Assembly: GCF_020443705.1 (NCBI RefSeq) | Contig: NZ_JAIZZK010000009.1 | Span: 61,783 to 125,782 of the forward strand | Direction: 5' to 3' | DNA length: 64,000 nucleotides | Source of the DNA: Clostridium algoriphilum | Lineage (GTDB): Bacteria; Bacillota; Clostridia; Clostridiales; Clostridiaceae | Part shown: positions 8,519 through 18,690 of the stretch, one piece after another | Numbering within the stretch: position 1 is the first letter of the stretch | How the letters are laid out: every line of letters begins with the position of its first letter | Position numbers and translations under genes: made by a program | The notes under the pieces: generated by a model | Told to the model about the DNA's origin: nothing | The model's database searches: none | Seen by the model: the letters and a program-made list of their open reading frames with translations, nothing else

Positions 8519-8558
8519 AACATGTCCACGATGCGTTTAGAATCATGGACATGTTTTT
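8519..8558 (+). terminator. terminator between convergent units
   Basis: AACATGTCCA (8519-8528) pairs with TGGACATGTT (8545-8554), with additional inner pairing, followed by TTTT. It lies downstream of the nitroreductase remnant and next to the 3' end of the minus-strand phosphatase gene. Confidence 0.7.
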
Positions 8559-8573
8559 AAATGTTTTTAAATA

Positions 8574-9218
8574 TCATATGTGTTTCTTTAACTTGTCCCA
8601 CACCTCAGAAAAATTTTGGAATTCTATAAATTCTTTTTTCTCTTTTTTTAAAAGATCCACTAATTTTCCTTTTGCAAAAACCAAATCTGATATTAATGCA
8701 GGAGCTAGATCTGGTGCACTATCACCAGCATAAATTATATTTTTATAATTAGCTTTTAGTTTTTCAACAATGATTAATTTATCAATACCATAACGATCTG
8801 AATAAAATTCACTATTTTCATCTAAGTCAAAGTAAATACCATTGTTTTTATAAATACCTTTATTGGAGTAAACATCTATTCCTTTTATATTATAATTCTC
8901 CAAGACTTTATCTATGTAATAACTTGCTCCAGCACTAATCACAATAAAGTCTCCGCCAGCAGCTTTAACTTGCTCTATAAAAGTTTTAGCAAAAGGGTCA
9001 AAAGAAATATTTAAGATGTCTTCATTTAGCTCAGCTTCACTTCTACGTACATTATTAAAAACATAGCCTAAATACTCTCTATTTTTCATTTCTCCATTTT
9101 TCCAAGAGTTGAATAGGGGTAAGAGTTCTTCTTTATAATAAGCCTCGGATAATATTTTATAAAAATCCTTTTTAGTAAGAGTTCCATCAAAATCAGATAT
9201 AAATGCAAAATCTTTCAT
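8574..9218 (-). CDS. HAD-superfamily phosphatase (MtnX/SerB-like)
   Basis: A 214-aa soluble HAD hydrolase. Motif I is DFDGTLT (residues 9-15), motif II ISAG near 95, and motif III/IV AGDSAPDLAPA near 165. The lineage resembles the MtnX/phosphoserine-phosphatase-like branch, with an inserted helical cap after motif I. The substrate cannot be told. It diverges from mgsA across a 195-base gap that contains the mgsA promoter and a 10-bp dyad, so the two genes may be co-regulated; removal of a sugar phosphate during inositol use is possible (inference). AAGGAGA lies before the ATG. Confidence 0.78.
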   Translation of the reverse strand: MKDFAFISDFDGTLTKKDFYKILSEAYYKEELLPLFNSWKNGEMKNREYLGYVFNNVRRSEAELNEDILNISFDPFAKTFIEQVKAAGGDFIVISAGASYYIDKVLENYNIKGIDVYSNKGIYKNNGIYFDLDENSEFYSDRYGIDKLIIVEKLKANYKNIIYAGDSAPDLAPALISDLVFAKGKLVDLLKKEKKEFIEFQNFSEVWDKLKKHI

Positions 9219-9296
9219 TATGTTAATCTCCTTATATATTTATTCTAAATTTAGATTATACAACCTTAAGAAAAGTATAACAGAAAAAAATAATTA

Positions 9297-9350
9297 TTGA
9301 CATATGTTTGTTAAATAAGATAAGATATAATCAAAAGATGACAAACATAT
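9297..9350 (+). promoter_or_regulatory. mgsA promoter with iol-type operator (site B)
   Basis: TTGACA (9297-9302), 18-base spacer, TAAGAT (9321-9326; a TATAAT follows at 9326-9331). ATATGTTTGT (9302-9311) and ACAAACATAT (9341-9350) form a perfect 10-bp inverted repeat with centres 39 bases apart, bracketing the -10 region. The sequence aligns with the iolA and iolJ promoters. A weak cre-like CG-centred element sits at about 9370-9385. Confidence 0.68.
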
Positions 9351-9413
9351 AACAATAAAGTAACAAGAAATGTAATCGTTATGCTAATTTAAAGAAGATA
9401 AGGGGGTAAAGGT

Positions 9414-9875
9414 ATGGATAACTATAAAATTGGTAAACAAAAAAATATTGCATTAGTTGCTCATGATAACAGAAAAGAGGAATTAATAAATTGGGTAAAA
9501 GAAAATTATAATACTTTATCTAAACACTTTCTTATGGGAACAGGTACTACAGCAAGACTTATTAGTGAAAATACAGGGTTACCTGTTAAGGCGTTCAAAA
9601 GTGGTCCTATGGGAGGTGATCAACAGATTGGAGCATCAATTGTAAATGGAGATATAGACTTTTTAATTTTTTTCTGTGATCCACTTACTGCACAACCTCA
9701 TGATCCAGATGTTAAAGCACTTTTAAGAATTTCAGTTGTATATGACATCCCAGCGGCAATGAATCGATCTACTGCAGATTTTTTATTGAATTCTAAGTTT
9801 ATGGAGGGGGAGTATGATAGAAATATTGTTGACTATTATAGCAAAATAAGAAAAGAATTGTTACTAAATCTGTAA
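9414..9875 (+). CDS. mgsA: methylglyoxal synthase
   Basis: Converts dihydroxyacetone phosphate to methylglyoxal and phosphate. The 153-aa length is normal. Family motifs are VAHDNRK (15-21), MGTGTT (41-46), SGPMGGDQQIGA (63-74), DPLTAQPHDPDVKALLR (89-105) and the A-NR-TAD block; the catalytic Asp and His positions of the family are retained. It has its own promoter, which matches those of iolA and iolJ, so it appears to be a member of the inositol regulon. IolJ releases DHAP, so the enzyme is well placed as a DHAP overflow valve. RBS AAGGGGG precedes ATG 9414. Confidence 0.93.
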   Translation: MDNYKIGKQKNIALVAHDNRKEELINWVKENYNTLSKHFLMGTGTTARLISENTGLPVKAFKSGPMGGDQQIGASIVNGDIDFLIFFCDPLTAQPHDPDVKALLRISVVYDIPAAMNRSTADFLLNSKFMEGEYDRNIVDYYSKIRKELLLNL

Positions 9876-10100
9876 GTGAAAAATTAGAGAAGTTAGTAAG
9901 ATGAAACTGAACTTAAGGAAGTAAAAAAAATAATTCATTCCCAGTTATTAAATATTCTTAAATAAATCCTAGATTAATAAATATATAGACTATTTAATAA
10001 GTTTATATAAGCAATGGCATTAAATAATGAGAATTTAATGCTGAATGTGACTGAAACATACTCAATACTTTTAATAAATAAAAAAAATACACTATTGCTA

Positions 10101-10160
10101 TTGACATGTGTTGGTTAAGTTATGTATAATATAATCAATAAGTGACAACGAAGCAACATT
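10101..10160 (+). promoter_or_regulatory. iolJ operon promoter with operator (site C)
   Basis: TTGACA (10101-10106), 18-base spacer, TATAAT (10125-10130): the strongest of the three sister promoters. GTGTTGGTTAAG after the -35 and GTGACAACGAAGCAACATT downstream align with sites A and B. The leader to iolJ is about 220 bases. The preceding 9876-10100 shows no gene or clear terminator. Confidence 0.7.
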
Positions 10161-10236
10161 AAAGAAAAATAGTGAATGAGTAACTTATTTTTAACTTCAA
10201 GATACACAATTATAAAGGAAAGTTTTTTTAAGGGTA

Positions 10237-10252
10237 ATGATAACGAATACAA
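10237..10252 (+). promoter_or_regulatory. CcpA cre-like site in the iolJ leader
   Basis: ATGATAACGAATACAA fits WTGNAANCGNWNNCWW with one mismatch, about 105 bases downstream of the -10 and 107 bases before iolJ, similar in placement to the cre-like site in the iolA leader. Confidence 0.5.
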
Positions 10253-10358
10253 GGTAAATTAATGACTATTTAGGGATTGCGATTCTAAATACAAATAGAA
10301 CCGCTAATCAGGAAGACATAATAAATATTTATAAATCATTATGGAAGGGGTGAAATAA

Positions 10359-11204
10359 ATGTCATTAGTAAATATGAGGGATTTATTGATTAAAGCAGAA
10401 GAAGGGAAATATGCAGTAGGATCTTTTAGCGTAGCAAACATGGAAATGATAATGGGTGCTATAAAAGCTGGTGAAGAATTAAATTCTCCGATGATACTTC
10501 AAATCGCGGAGGTAAGATTAAATCATACACCATTATGTTTAATAGGGCCTATGATGATTGCAGCAGCAATAAATGCAAAAGTTCCAGTTGCTATACATTT
10601 AGATCATGGAATAACAATAGAAAGAATAAAGGAAGCTCTTGAGATTGGGTTTACTTCAGTTATGATAGATGGTTCAAAGTATTCACTGAAAGAAAATATG
10701 AAGTTAACAAAAGAAGTTATTTCCGAGGCAAAAAAATATAATGCAAACGTAGAAGGAGAAATAGGACGAGTTGGTGGTAGCGAAGATGGTTCAGAAAATT
10801 TATCAGTATTGTGTACTGGTGTAAATGAAGCAAAGGAGTTTTACGCGCAGACAGGTGTTGATGCATTAGCAGTAGCGATAGGAAATGCTCATGGAGTATA
10901 CTTAGAAAAGCCAGAATTAAATTTTGATATATTAGATAAAATAAATAAGAGTGTAGAGGTTCCATTAGTACTACACGGGGGAACAGGAATAAGTAAGGAT
11001 GACTTTAAAAAATGTATAAGTCTTGGAATTAGAAAAATTAATATAGCAACAGCAACATTTGCATCAGTTGAAGAAAACGTTAGAAGATTATATGAACAGT
11101 CTGAAAAGGTTGATTACTTTGAATTGCATCAGGCAGAAATAGAAGGTGCTTATCTTAATGTAAGAAGGCATATGTTGATATTCGGAAGTCAAAATAAAGC
11201 GTAG
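10359..11204 (+). CDS. iolJ: 2-deoxy-5-keto-D-gluconate-6-phosphate aldolase (class II aldolase IolJ)
   Basis: Cleaves DKGP to DHAP and malonate semialdehyde. At 281 aa it is a class II (zinc) fructose-bisphosphate-aldolase fold: HLDHG zinc site (84-88), the DGS loop, EGEIGRVGG, GNAHGVY and LHGGTGIS motifs. Sequence alone cannot separate IolJ from FbaA or tagatose aldolases; first position in an iol operon directly before iolC decides it. GGAAGGGG precedes ATG 10359. The stop is 8 bases before iolC. Confidence 0.88.
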   Translation: MSLVNMRDLLIKAEEGKYAVGSFSVANMEMIMGAIKAGEELNSPMILQIAEVRLNHTPLCLIGPMMIAAAINAKVPVAIHLDHGITIERIKEALEIGFTSVMIDGSKYSLKENMKLTKEVISEAKKYNANVEGEIGRVGGSEDGSENLSVLCTGVNEAKEFYAQTGVDALAVAIGNAHGVYLEKPELNFDILDKINKSVEVPLVLHGGTGISKDDFKKCISLGIRKINIATATFASVEENVRRLYEQSEKVDYFELHQAEIEGAYLNVRRHMLIFGSQNKA

Positions 11205-11212
11205 GAGGCAAA

Positions 11213-12232
11213 ATGATGGGTTACATTAAATTTGATAATAGTAGAGAGTTTGATATTGTTCCAATAGGAAGAGCTGCAATTGATTTTAATCCTATTGATA
11301 TAAATATGCCACTTTCAGAAAGTACGACTTTTAAAAAATATTTAGGTGGGTCACCAGCGAACACGGCTGTGGGACTTGCAAGACTAGGTAAAAAGGTAGG
11401 TTTTATTGGCAAAGTATCAGATGATCAATTTGGTCAATTTATCATTAACTATTTCAAAAAAGAAGGAATAGATACAACTCAAGTTTGTCTTGCAAAGAAT
11501 GGAGAGTCTTTAGGGCTTACTTTCACTGAAATACTTAGTCCAACAGAAAGTAGTATTTTAATGTACAGAACTGGTGTTGCAGATTTAGCGCTTAATGTTT
11601 CCGAGATAAGCGAAGAATATATTAAAAATGCTAAAGCTATTATAATATCTGGAACTGCTCTAGCACAGAGTCCATCAAGAGAAGCTACTTTGAAAGCATT
11701 AGAGTATGCGAAGAAAAATAATACAGTAGTTATATTCGATATTGATTATAGAGAATATTCATGGCTTAATAAAGATGAAATTGCAATTTATTATTCTATA
11801 GTTGCAAAAAACAGTGATGTTATTATAGGATCAAGCGAAGAATTTGAGTTAACTCAAGGAATAATTGGACAAGATAAAAGCGATCAGGAAATTGCTAATA
11901 GATGGTTCGGTTATGGTAATGAAATTGTTGTTATAAAACATGGGAAAGATGGATCAACTGCTTATACATCAGATAAAAAAAGCTATAATATAAAGCCTTT
12001 CCCAGTTAAACTTCTTAAATCCTTCGGTGGTGGAGATGCATATGGTTCTGCATTTGTTTATGGATTACTTGAAGGTTGGGACATTATTGATTGCTTAGAA
12101 TTTGGTAGTGCTTCAGCTGCAATGCTCGTTGCAAGTCACAGTTGCTCAGATGCAATGCCTAAAGCAGAAGAGATTAAAGAATTTATAAGAAATAGTAAAG
12201 AAGAACATGGAGAAATGGTTGCACGAGTTTAA
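11213..12232 (+). CDS. iolC: 5-dehydro-2-deoxygluconokinase
   Basis: Phosphorylates 2-deoxy-5-keto-D-gluconate at C6. It is a 339-aa PfkB/ribokinase fold: the N-terminal substrate motif GGSPANTAVGLARLGKK, and the C-terminal anion hole/catalytic base motif FGGGDAYGSAF (GGGD instead of the usual GAGD, with the catalytic Asp kept). Pathway order and an iolB downstream support the call. GGAGG (11204-11208) overlaps the iolJ stop codon region. Confidence 0.9.
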   Translation: MMGYIKFDNSREFDIVPIGRAAIDFNPIDINMPLSESTTFKKYLGGSPANTAVGLARLGKKVGFIGKVSDDQFGQFIINYFKKEGIDTTQVCLAKNGESLGLTFTEILSPTESSILMYRTGVADLALNVSEISEEYIKNAKAIIISGTALAQSPSREATLKALEYAKKNNTVVIFDIDYREYSWLNKDEIAIYYSIVAKNSDVIIGSSEEFELTQGIIGQDKSDQEIANRWFGYGNEIVVIKHGKDGSTAYTSDKKSYNIKPFPVKLLKSFGGGDAYGSAFVYGLLEGWDIIDCLEFGSASAAMLVASHSCSDAMPKAEEIKEFIRNSKEEHGEMVARV

Positions 12233-12257
12233 AAAAGATTTATAAGGAGGTATTAAC

Positions 12258-13046
12258 ATGGTTCATAGTTTAGGTGGTATAAAGTATGGGGGTAATTTCT
12301 TGTGCGAAATTAATGGCAAGAACAAGGATATGTTAATGGACATAGTAGTCGTAAAATTGAGCAAGGGAGAAAAGAAAGAATATTTTCAGAAGGATAAGGA
12401 AATGGCTATACTTCTCCTAACAGGAAATGTAAAAATATGTTGGGAACAAAACGAAAAAACAATGAAAAGAGATTCTGTATTTGATGAAGATCCATGGTGT
12501 TTGCATGCACCAAAAACTACAGAGGTTACATTAATTGCAGAGGATGAGAGCGAAATACTTATTCAATGCACAGATAATGATAAAAAATTTGAACCTAAAT
12601 TTTATTCTCCAGAAGATTGTCAAAGTGATGTTTTTGGAGAAGGTACATGGAATGGCACTGCAAGACGTGTTGTAAGAACTGTATTTGATTATAAGAATGC
12701 ACCATATTCTAATATGGTCATGGGTGAAGTTATAACTTATCCTGGTAAATGGTCAAGCTATCCACCACATCATCATCCACAACCAGAGGTATATTTCTAT
12801 AAATTTAACAAACCTCAAGGTCTAGGTTTATGTTTGATTGGAGATAATGCATATAAAATAACTGATAATAGTTTTGCTACAATAAATGGAGGACTTGTTC
12901 ATCCACAAACCTCAGCTCCAGGTTATGCAATGTATTATTGTTGGATGATTAGACATTTAGAAAATAATCCATGGACAGATAGGATAGATGTTCCAGAACA
13001 TCAATGGCTTTGGGAAAAAGATGTTAAAATTTGGCCAGAAAAATAG
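12258..13046 (+). CDS. iolB: 5-deoxy-glucuronate isomerase
   Basis: Isomerises 5-deoxy-glucuronate to 2-deoxy-5-keto-gluconate. A 262-aa bicupin: the metal-binding cluster SSYPPHHHPQPEVYFYKF lies near residues 170-187, followed by GLVHPQTSAPGYAMYY and the C-terminal MIRHL-NPWT signature of IolB. Translationally close to iolC (25 bases) and iolD (35 bases). Confidence 0.94.
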   Translation: MVHSLGGIKYGGNFLCEINGKNKDMLMDIVVVKLSKGEKKEYFQKDKEMAILLLTGNVKICWEQNEKTMKRDSVFDEDPWCLHAPKTTEVTLIAEDESEILIQCTDNDKKFEPKFYSPEDCQSDVFGEGTWNGTARRVVRTVFDYKNAPYSNMVMGEVITYPGKWSSYPPHHHPQPEVYFYKFNKPQGLGLCLIGDNAYKITDNSFATINGGLVHPQTSAPGYAMYYCWMIRHLENNPWTDRIDVPEHQWLWEKDVKIWPEK

Positions 13047-13081
13047 TATTAATGATAAATTAAGATATGAGGAGGTTTGAA

Positions 13082-15016
13082 ATGGGTACAATTAGACTAA
13101 CTACTGCACAAGCATTGGTTAAATTTTTAAACAATCAGTTTGTGAGTTTTGATGGTAAAGAAGAAAGATTTGTTGAAGGCGTTTTTACAATATTTGGACA
13201 CGGAAATGTATTAGGTCTTGGGCAAGCATTAGAGCAAGACCCTGGTGAATTAATAGTTCGTCAAGGTAGAAATGAACAAGGTATGGCTCAAGCGGCTGTA
13301 GCTTTTGCAAAACAAAAAAGAAGAAAAAAAATATATGCATGCACATCATCTGTAGGACCTGGTGCTGCTAATATGATAACTGCTGCAGCAACAGCAACAG
13401 CAAATAACATACCTGTATTATTACTACCGGGTGATACATTTGCTACAAGGCAGCCAGATCCTGTACTTCAGCAAGTAGAACAAGAGCATAATGCTTCAAT
13501 TAGTACAAATGATGCTTTTAAACCTGTGACTAAATATTGGGATAGAGTGAGCAGACCGGAACAATTGATGTCAGCTATGATAAATGCAATGAGGGTATTA
13601 ACAGATGAGGGAGATACTGGCGCAGTATGTATTGCTTTACCACAGGATGTTCAAGCAGAAGCTTATGATTATCCAGAATATTTTTTCAAGAAGAAAGTGC
13701 ATAGAATTGAAAGAAGAAAAGGTACAGATGCAGAACTAGAAGATGCTATAAGCTTAATAAGTAGAAAGAAAAAACCATTAATTATTTGTGGTGGTGGAGC
13801 CAAATATTCAGAAGCCGGTGAAGAACTAAAGAAATTTGCGGAGAAATTTAACATACCTATTACTGAAACCCAGGCAGGGAAAAGTGCAGTAGAATCAATT
13901 CATTACCTAAATTTGGGTGGTGTCGGAGTTACAGGCAATCTTGCTGCAAATCTTATAGCGAAGGATGCGGACTTAATAATAGGACTCGGAACAAGATTTA
14001 CAGATTTTACAACGGGTTCTAAAGGATTATTTAAAAATGATGAAGTTGAATTCTTAACAATAAATACATCTAGGTATAATGCAAATAAAATGGATGCTAC
14101 TAAAATTGTTGGAGATGTAAAGGTTAATTTAGAAGAACTTATAGATAAGCTTATTGAAAAAGGATATAAGAGTGGGTATAAGAAAGAAATTTCTGATGCC
14201 AAAAACAAATGGGAAAAAGAAATTGAGAGATTATATAGTATAAAGTATATTAAAAATGATTTCAAACCAGAAATATTAGGACAAAATGAAGCAAGCTTAA
14301 AAGAGTTTTATGAACTTTGCGGAGAAGCTCTTCCACAAACTACAGCTATAGGTGAAATTAATAATTTCCTTAAAAAAGATTATGTTATAGTTGGTGCTTC
14401 AGGTAGTTTACCAGGAGATCTACAAAGATTATGGGTTTCAAGAGATAAATATAGTTACCATATGGAATATGGTTTTTCATGCATGGGATATGAAATATCA
14501 GGAGCTTTAGGAGTGAAGCTTGCAGAACCTAATAAAGAGGTATATGCAATGGTTGGTGATGGAAGTTACTTAATGCTCCATTCAGAACTTGTAACCTCTA
14601 TTCAAGAAAACAAGAAGATAAATGTATTGTTATTTGATAACAGTGGATTTGGTTGCATTAACAATCTAGAAATGGGAAATGGAATGGGTAGCTTTGGAAC
14701 AGAATTTAGATATAGAAATGAAGAAAGTGGTAAGCTTAATGGTGGCCTAATTCCAATAGATTTTGCAAAATGTGCGCAGGGGTACGGAGTGAAAAGCTAT
14801 ACAGTAAAAACAATAGAAGAGCTTAAAGAAGCATTGGTAGATGCAAAGAAACAAACTAGATCTACTTTAATAGATATAAAAACACTTCCAAAAACAATGA
14901 CAGATGGTTATGATTCTTGGTGGCATGTTGGTGTTGCTGAGGTTTCTAATAAAGAATCAATAAAAAATGCTTATATTGACAAAAAAGATAATCTTATAAA
15001 TGCAAGAAAATACTAA
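13082..15016 (+). CDS. iolD: 3D-(3,5/4)-trihydroxycyclohexane-1,2-dione hydrolase
   Basis: Hydrolytic ring opening of diketo-inositol to 5-deoxy-glucuronate; a thiamine diphosphate enzyme. The 644-aa protein has the three-domain ALS/PDC fold: the N-terminal PYR domain with the catalytic Glu region [14 protein letters not shown], a central domain with ETQAGKSAV, and the C-terminal PP domain with MVGDGSYLM and NSGFG. ATG 13082 is the start because GAGGAGG (13069-13075) sits 6 bases upstream; the in-frame ATG 13067 precedes the RBS. Its end nearly abuts iolG. Confidence 0.94.
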   Translation: MGTIRLTTAQALVKFLNNQFVSFDGKEERFVEGVFTIFGHGNVLGLGQALEQDPGELIVRQGRNEQGMAQAAVAFAKQKRRKKIYACTSSVGPGAANMITAAATATANNIPVLLLPGDTFATRQPDPVLQQVEQEHNASISTNDAFKPVTKYWDRVSRPEQLMSAMINAMRVLTDEGDTGAVCIALPQDVQAEAYDYPEYFFKKKVHRIERRKGTDAELEDAISLISRKKKPLIICGGGAKYSEAGEELKKFAEKFNIPITETQAGKSAVESIHYLNLGGVGVTGNLAANLIAKDADLIIGLGTRFTDFTTGSKGLFKNDEVEFLTINTSRYNANKMDATKIVGDVKVNLEELIDKLIEKGYKSGYKKEISDAKNKWEKEIERLYSIKYIKNDFKPEILGQNEASLKEFYELCGEALPQTTAIGEINNFLKKDYVIVGASGSLPGDLQRLWVSRDKYSYHMEYGFSCMGYEISGALGVKLAEPNKEVYAMVGDGSYLMLHSELVTSIQENKKINVLLFDNSGFGCINNLEMGNGMGSFGTEFRYRNEESGKLNGGLIPIDFAKCAQGYGVKSYTVKTIEELKEALVDAKKQTRSTLIDIKTLPKTMTDGYDSWWHVGVAEVSNKESIKNAYIDKKDNLINARKY

Positions 15017-15035
15017 AACTAGAGGAGATGCTATT

Positions 15036-16049
15036 ATGTTAAAAGTTGGAATTATTGGTGTAGGAAGAATTGGAAAGGTACATGGAGAAAGTATATCAAA
15101 ATATGTTAAAAATGCTGAAATTAAATCAATTGCTGATGCATACTTAAACGATGCTACAAGAGAATGGGCAAAGAGTAAGGGAATACTTGAGGTATATAGT
15201 GACTATAAAAAAATATTAGAAGATCCAGAAATAGATGCAGTATTAATTTGCTCTTCAACAGATACACACTCACCAATTTCAATAGAAGCAATAAGAGCAG
15301 GAAAAAGTGTTTTCTGTGAAAAACCAATTGATCATGATTTAACTAGAATAAAAGAAGTCATTAATGAATTAGGTAAATCTAAGGTTAAGTATCAAGTAGG
15401 TTTTAATAGAAGATTTGACCATAACTTTAAATCAGTTAAGAATGCGGTTGTTGCTGGAAAAATTGGAGAACCTCATATTTTGAAAATAACTTCAAGAGAT
15501 CCAGAACCACCTTCAATAGATTATGTAAAGGTTTCAGGTGGTATGTTCTTAGATATGACAATTCATGATTTTGATATGGCTAGATATCTTTTAGATAGTG
15601 AAGTTGAAGAGGTTTACGCAGCTGGTACTGTATTGGTTGATAAAGCTATAGGCGAAGCTGGGGACATTGATACAGCAATTATAACATTAAAGATGAAAAA
15701 CGGAACTTTAGCAGTAATTGATAATTCAAGGCAGTCAGCTTATGGATATGATCAAAGGGCTGAAGTGTTTGGATCATTAGGTCAAGTTGCAGTAGCAAAT
15801 GACAGCACTTCAACAGCAGTAATATCAAATGAAAATGGTGTTACAGGAGAAAAACCATTATTCTTCTTCTTAGAAAGATATATGCAAGCTTATGCTGAAG
15901 AAATAACAGAATTTGTTGAAGCAATTGTAAATAATACACCTACACCTGTAAATGCAGAAGATGGTTTACAAGCTGTATTAATTGGTGAAGCTGCTACAAA
16001 ATCATTACATGAGAATAGACCAGTTAAATTATCTGAAATTAAATTTTAA
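15036..16049 (+). CDS. iolG: myo-inositol 2-dehydrogenase
   Basis: NAD-dependent oxidation of myo-inositol to scyllo-inosose (2-keto-inositol), the first step of the pathway. A 337-aa Gfo/Idh/MocA enzyme: Rossmann motif GVGRIGKVH (7-15), the EKP motif in VFCEKPIDHD, FNRRFDHNF, and the catalytic pair in MTIHDFDMARY. The start is ATG 15036 with AGAGGAGA 7 bases upstream; upstream in-frame codons overlap the end of iolD. Confidence 0.9.
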   Translation: MLKVGIIGVGRIGKVHGESISKYVKNAEIKSIADAYLNDATREWAKSKGILEVYSDYKKILEDPEIDAVLICSSTDTHSPISIEAIRAGKSVFCEKPIDHDLTRIKEVINELGKSKVKYQVGFNRRFDHNFKSVKNAVVAGKIGEPHILKITSRDPEPPSIDYVKVSGGMFLDMTIHDFDMARYLLDSEVEEVYAAGTVLVDKAIGEAGDIDTAIITLKMKNGTLAVIDNSRQSAYGYDQRAEVFGSLGQVAVANDSTSTAVISNENGVTGEKPLFFFLERYMQAYAEEITEFVEAIVNNTPTPVNAEDGLQAVLIGEAATKSLHENRPVKLSEIKF

Positions 16050-16067
16050 TTGTAGGGGGTATTAATT

Positions 16068-16964
16068 ATGTTGAATAGTAAAAAAGTTAAATTAGGTATT
16101 GCTCCAATTGCATGGACAAATGATGACATGCCAGATTTAGGAAAAGAAAACACTTTTGATCAGTGCTTGAGCGAAGCAGCATTAGCTGGCTTTAAGGGAA
16201 CTGAAGTAGGAAACAAATATCCAAAGGATGTTAACGTTTTAAAGAAGGCTTTAGAACTTAGAGGTTTGGAAATTGCAAGTGCTTGGTTTAGTTCATTCTT
16301 AACCACGAAACCATATGAAGAAACTCAAGCGGAATTTATTAAGCATAGAGATTTTCTATATGCTTTGGGAGCTAATGTAATCGTTGTGGCTGAACAAGGA
16401 CACAGTATACAAGGCGAATTAGATACACCAGTATTTGATGGAAAGTACTATTTTAATGAGGAAGAATGGGAACTACTTGGAAGTGGATTAAACAAGTTAG
16501 GAAAGTTAGCTCAAGATAAAGGAATGAAACTCGTTTACCATCACCATATGGGAACAGGTGTACAAACGACAGAAGAGATAGACAAGCTTATGAGCATTAC
16601 TGATGAAAATCTAGTTTACTTGTTGTTTGATTCAGGTCATTTAGTATACTCAGGTGAAGATCATATAGCAATACTTAAAAAGTATATTAATAGAATTAAG
16701 CATGTTCATCTAAAAGACGTTAGACCGGAGATAGCAAAAAAGGTTAAAGCTGAAAAGCTTAGTTTCTTAAATGGCGTTAGATTAGGAGCTTTTACAGTAC
16801 CCGGTGATGGAAGCATAGATTTTAATCCAATACTCAAGATCTTGGCAGATAATAATTATGAGGGCTGGCTACTAGTGGAAGCAGAGCAAGATCCAGCAAA
16901 GGCAAATCCATTTGAATATGCAGTTAAAGCAAGAAAATATATTAAAGAGGTGTGCGGATTATAA
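16068..16964 (+). CDS. iolE: myo-inosose-2 dehydratase
   Basis: Dehydrates scyllo-inosose to the diketone used by IolD. A 298-aa xylose-isomerase-like TIM barrel with the metal-site motifs [36 protein letters not shown] and [16 protein letters not shown] characteristic of IolE. AGGGGG precedes ATG 16068. It completes the IolG-E-D-B-C-J-A route; no iolI or iolH is present in the island. Confidence 0.94.
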   Translation: MLNSKKVKLGIAPIAWTNDDMPDLGKENTFDQCLSEAALAGFKGTEVGNKYPKDVNVLKKALELRGLEIASAWFSSFLTTKPYEETQAEFIKHRDFLYALGANVIVVAEQGHSIQGELDTPVFDGKYYFNEEEWELLGSGLNKLGKLAQDKGMKLVYHHHMGTGVQTTEEIDKLMSITDENLVYLLFDSGHLVYSGEDHIAILKKYINRIKHVHLKDVRPEIAKKVKAEKLSFLNGVRLGAFTVPGDGSIDFNPILKILADNNYEGWLLVEAEQDPAKANPFEYAVKARKYIKEVCGL

Positions 16965-16991
16965 TCCTATTATAAAAAGGGCGGTGAGTTA

Positions 16992-18587
16992 ATGAATCTT
17001 TTTTCGATAATTACATTTATAGCTATAGTTGCAACTGTATGGTTTATTGCTTGGAAAAAATCACAAGCAATTAACAAATGTGATGCAGAGGGTTACTTTC
17101 TTGGAGGACGAAGCCTAACAGGAATTACAATTGCCGGAACAATTCTAATGACAAATTTATCTACTGAACAAATTGTTGGACAAAATGGTCAAAGTTACGT
17201 GGCTGGAATGGAGGTAATGGCTTGGGAAGTTACAGCTGCTTTTGCTTGTGTATTATTAGCATTTGTTTTCTTACCTAAGTACTTAAAACATGGAATTAGT
17301 ACTATTTCTGATTTTATTGAAATTCGTTATGATACAACAACTAAGAGAATTATATCATTTTTGTTTTTAGTAAGTTACACCGTTACTTTTTTACCAGTAG
17401 TATTGTTTTCAGGGGCGTTAGTATTTAATAAACTTTTCCATATAGATAGATTATTAAATGTAGATGGCCAAGTTGCAATTATAGTTGTAGCGGCATTTAT
17501 CGGTTTGGTTGGACTATTGTATGTATTAATTGGAGGAATATCTTTAAGTGCTTTTAGTGATACAATTTATGGTGTTGGTTTAATTGTTGGAGGTATTTCA
17601 ATACCGATTTTAGGATTAATAATGTTAGGTAATGGTAGTTTCAGTGGGGGACTTGGAGTAATAATTTCGCATACTCCAGAGAAATTAAACGCTATCGGAT
17701 CACTTGACTCAAAATTAATTCCTTGGCCAACATTATTCTTAGGGATGTTTTTCAATAATCTATTTTATTGGTGTACTAACCAAATGATTGTTCAAAAGGC
17801 ATTAGCCGGGAAAAATCTTAAAGAAGCACAAAAGGGTGCGTTATATGTAGGCTTTTTCAAAATATTCGGAGCTTTATTCTTAGTTTTTCCAGGGATTATT
17901 GCATATAATATGTTTGGAAACACACTAAAAATAGCTGATGATGCATACCCATCATTAGTCACAGCAGTACTTCCAACATGGGCTTATGGTATTTTTGGAG
18001 CAGTAATTTTTGGAGCTATATTAAGTTCTTTCGCAGGAGCTTTGAATAGTACTTCAACCCTATTCGCATTAGATTTCTATAAACCAGTGTTTCGTCCTAA
18101 GGCTTCTGACAAAGAAGTTGTTAGAGTTGGGAAATTAGTGACAACGTTTGTAGCAATAGTTTCAGTAGTTGTTGCCCCGCTTATTGCTTATGCGCCAGCA
18201 GGATTGTACACATTCCTTCAAGAATACAATGGCTTTTATAATATGCCATTATTAGCAATTATTCTACTTGGATTCTATACAAAACGTGTTCCGGCTTTAG
18301 CCGCAAAAGTAACAATGATTTTTCATATTGTAGCATATATGCTGTCTAAATTCTTATTTGCCGATATTAATTTTTTATACGTATTAAGTGGTCTATTCTT
18401 CTTGGATGTTTTATTAATGCTATTAATTGGTAAATTAAAACCGATGGAAATACCATTTAAAATTCAAGATAATGAAAATAAAGTGGATTTGACACCATGG
18501 AAATATGGAAAGTATATTGGAGCATTTGTTGTAATTTGTATGATCGGAATGTATATATTATTTTCACCATTAGGACTTGCTAGATAA
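16992..18587 (+). CDS. sodium:solute symporter (SSS family), probable inositol transporter
   Basis: A 531-aa polytopic membrane protein (about 13-14 hydrophobic segments) of the SSS/SGLT family. It has the early GYFLGGRSLTG motif, NLSTEQIVGQNGQSY, and the sodium-site region GAILSSFAGALNSTSTLFALD near residues 340-360. As the last gene of the iol operon and the only transporter in it, it is most likely the Na+/myo-inositol importer (inference from position). This differs from Bacillus, where IolT is an MFS protein. AAGGGCGGTGA precedes ATG 16992. Confidence 0.87.
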   Translation: MNLFSIITFIAIVATVWFIAWKKSQAINKCDAEGYFLGGRSLTGITIAGTILMTNLSTEQIVGQNGQSYVAGMEVMAWEVTAAFACVLLAFVFLPKYLKHGISTISDFIEIRYDTTTKRIISFLFLVSYTVTFLPVVLFSGALVFNKLFHIDRLLNVDGQVAIIVVAAFIGLVGLLYVLIGGISLSAFSDTIYGVGLIVGGISIPILGLIMLGNGSFSGGLGVIISHTPEKLNAIGSLDSKLIPWPTLFLGMFFNNLFYWCTNQMIVQKALAGKNLKEAQKGALYVGFFKIFGALFLVFPGIIAYNMFGNTLKIADDAYPSLVTAVLPTWAYGIFGAVIFGAILSSFAGALNSTSTLFALDFYKPVFRPKASDKEVVRVGKLVTTFVAIVSVVVAPLIAYAPAGLYTFLQEYNGFYNMPLLAIILLGFYTKRVPALAAKVTMIFHIVAYMLSKFLFADINFLYVLSGLFFLDVLLMLLIGKLKPMEIPFKIQDNENKVDLTPWKYGKYIGAFVVICMIGMYILFSPLGLAR

Positions 18588-18690
18588 AAAGAAAGAGGAG
18601 AATTAAATAATATTATAAATTATACAGCAACAAATTAAACATTAAAATTAAGCCATTAATAAGTTTGAGAATCTAAATTAATGATGAATA

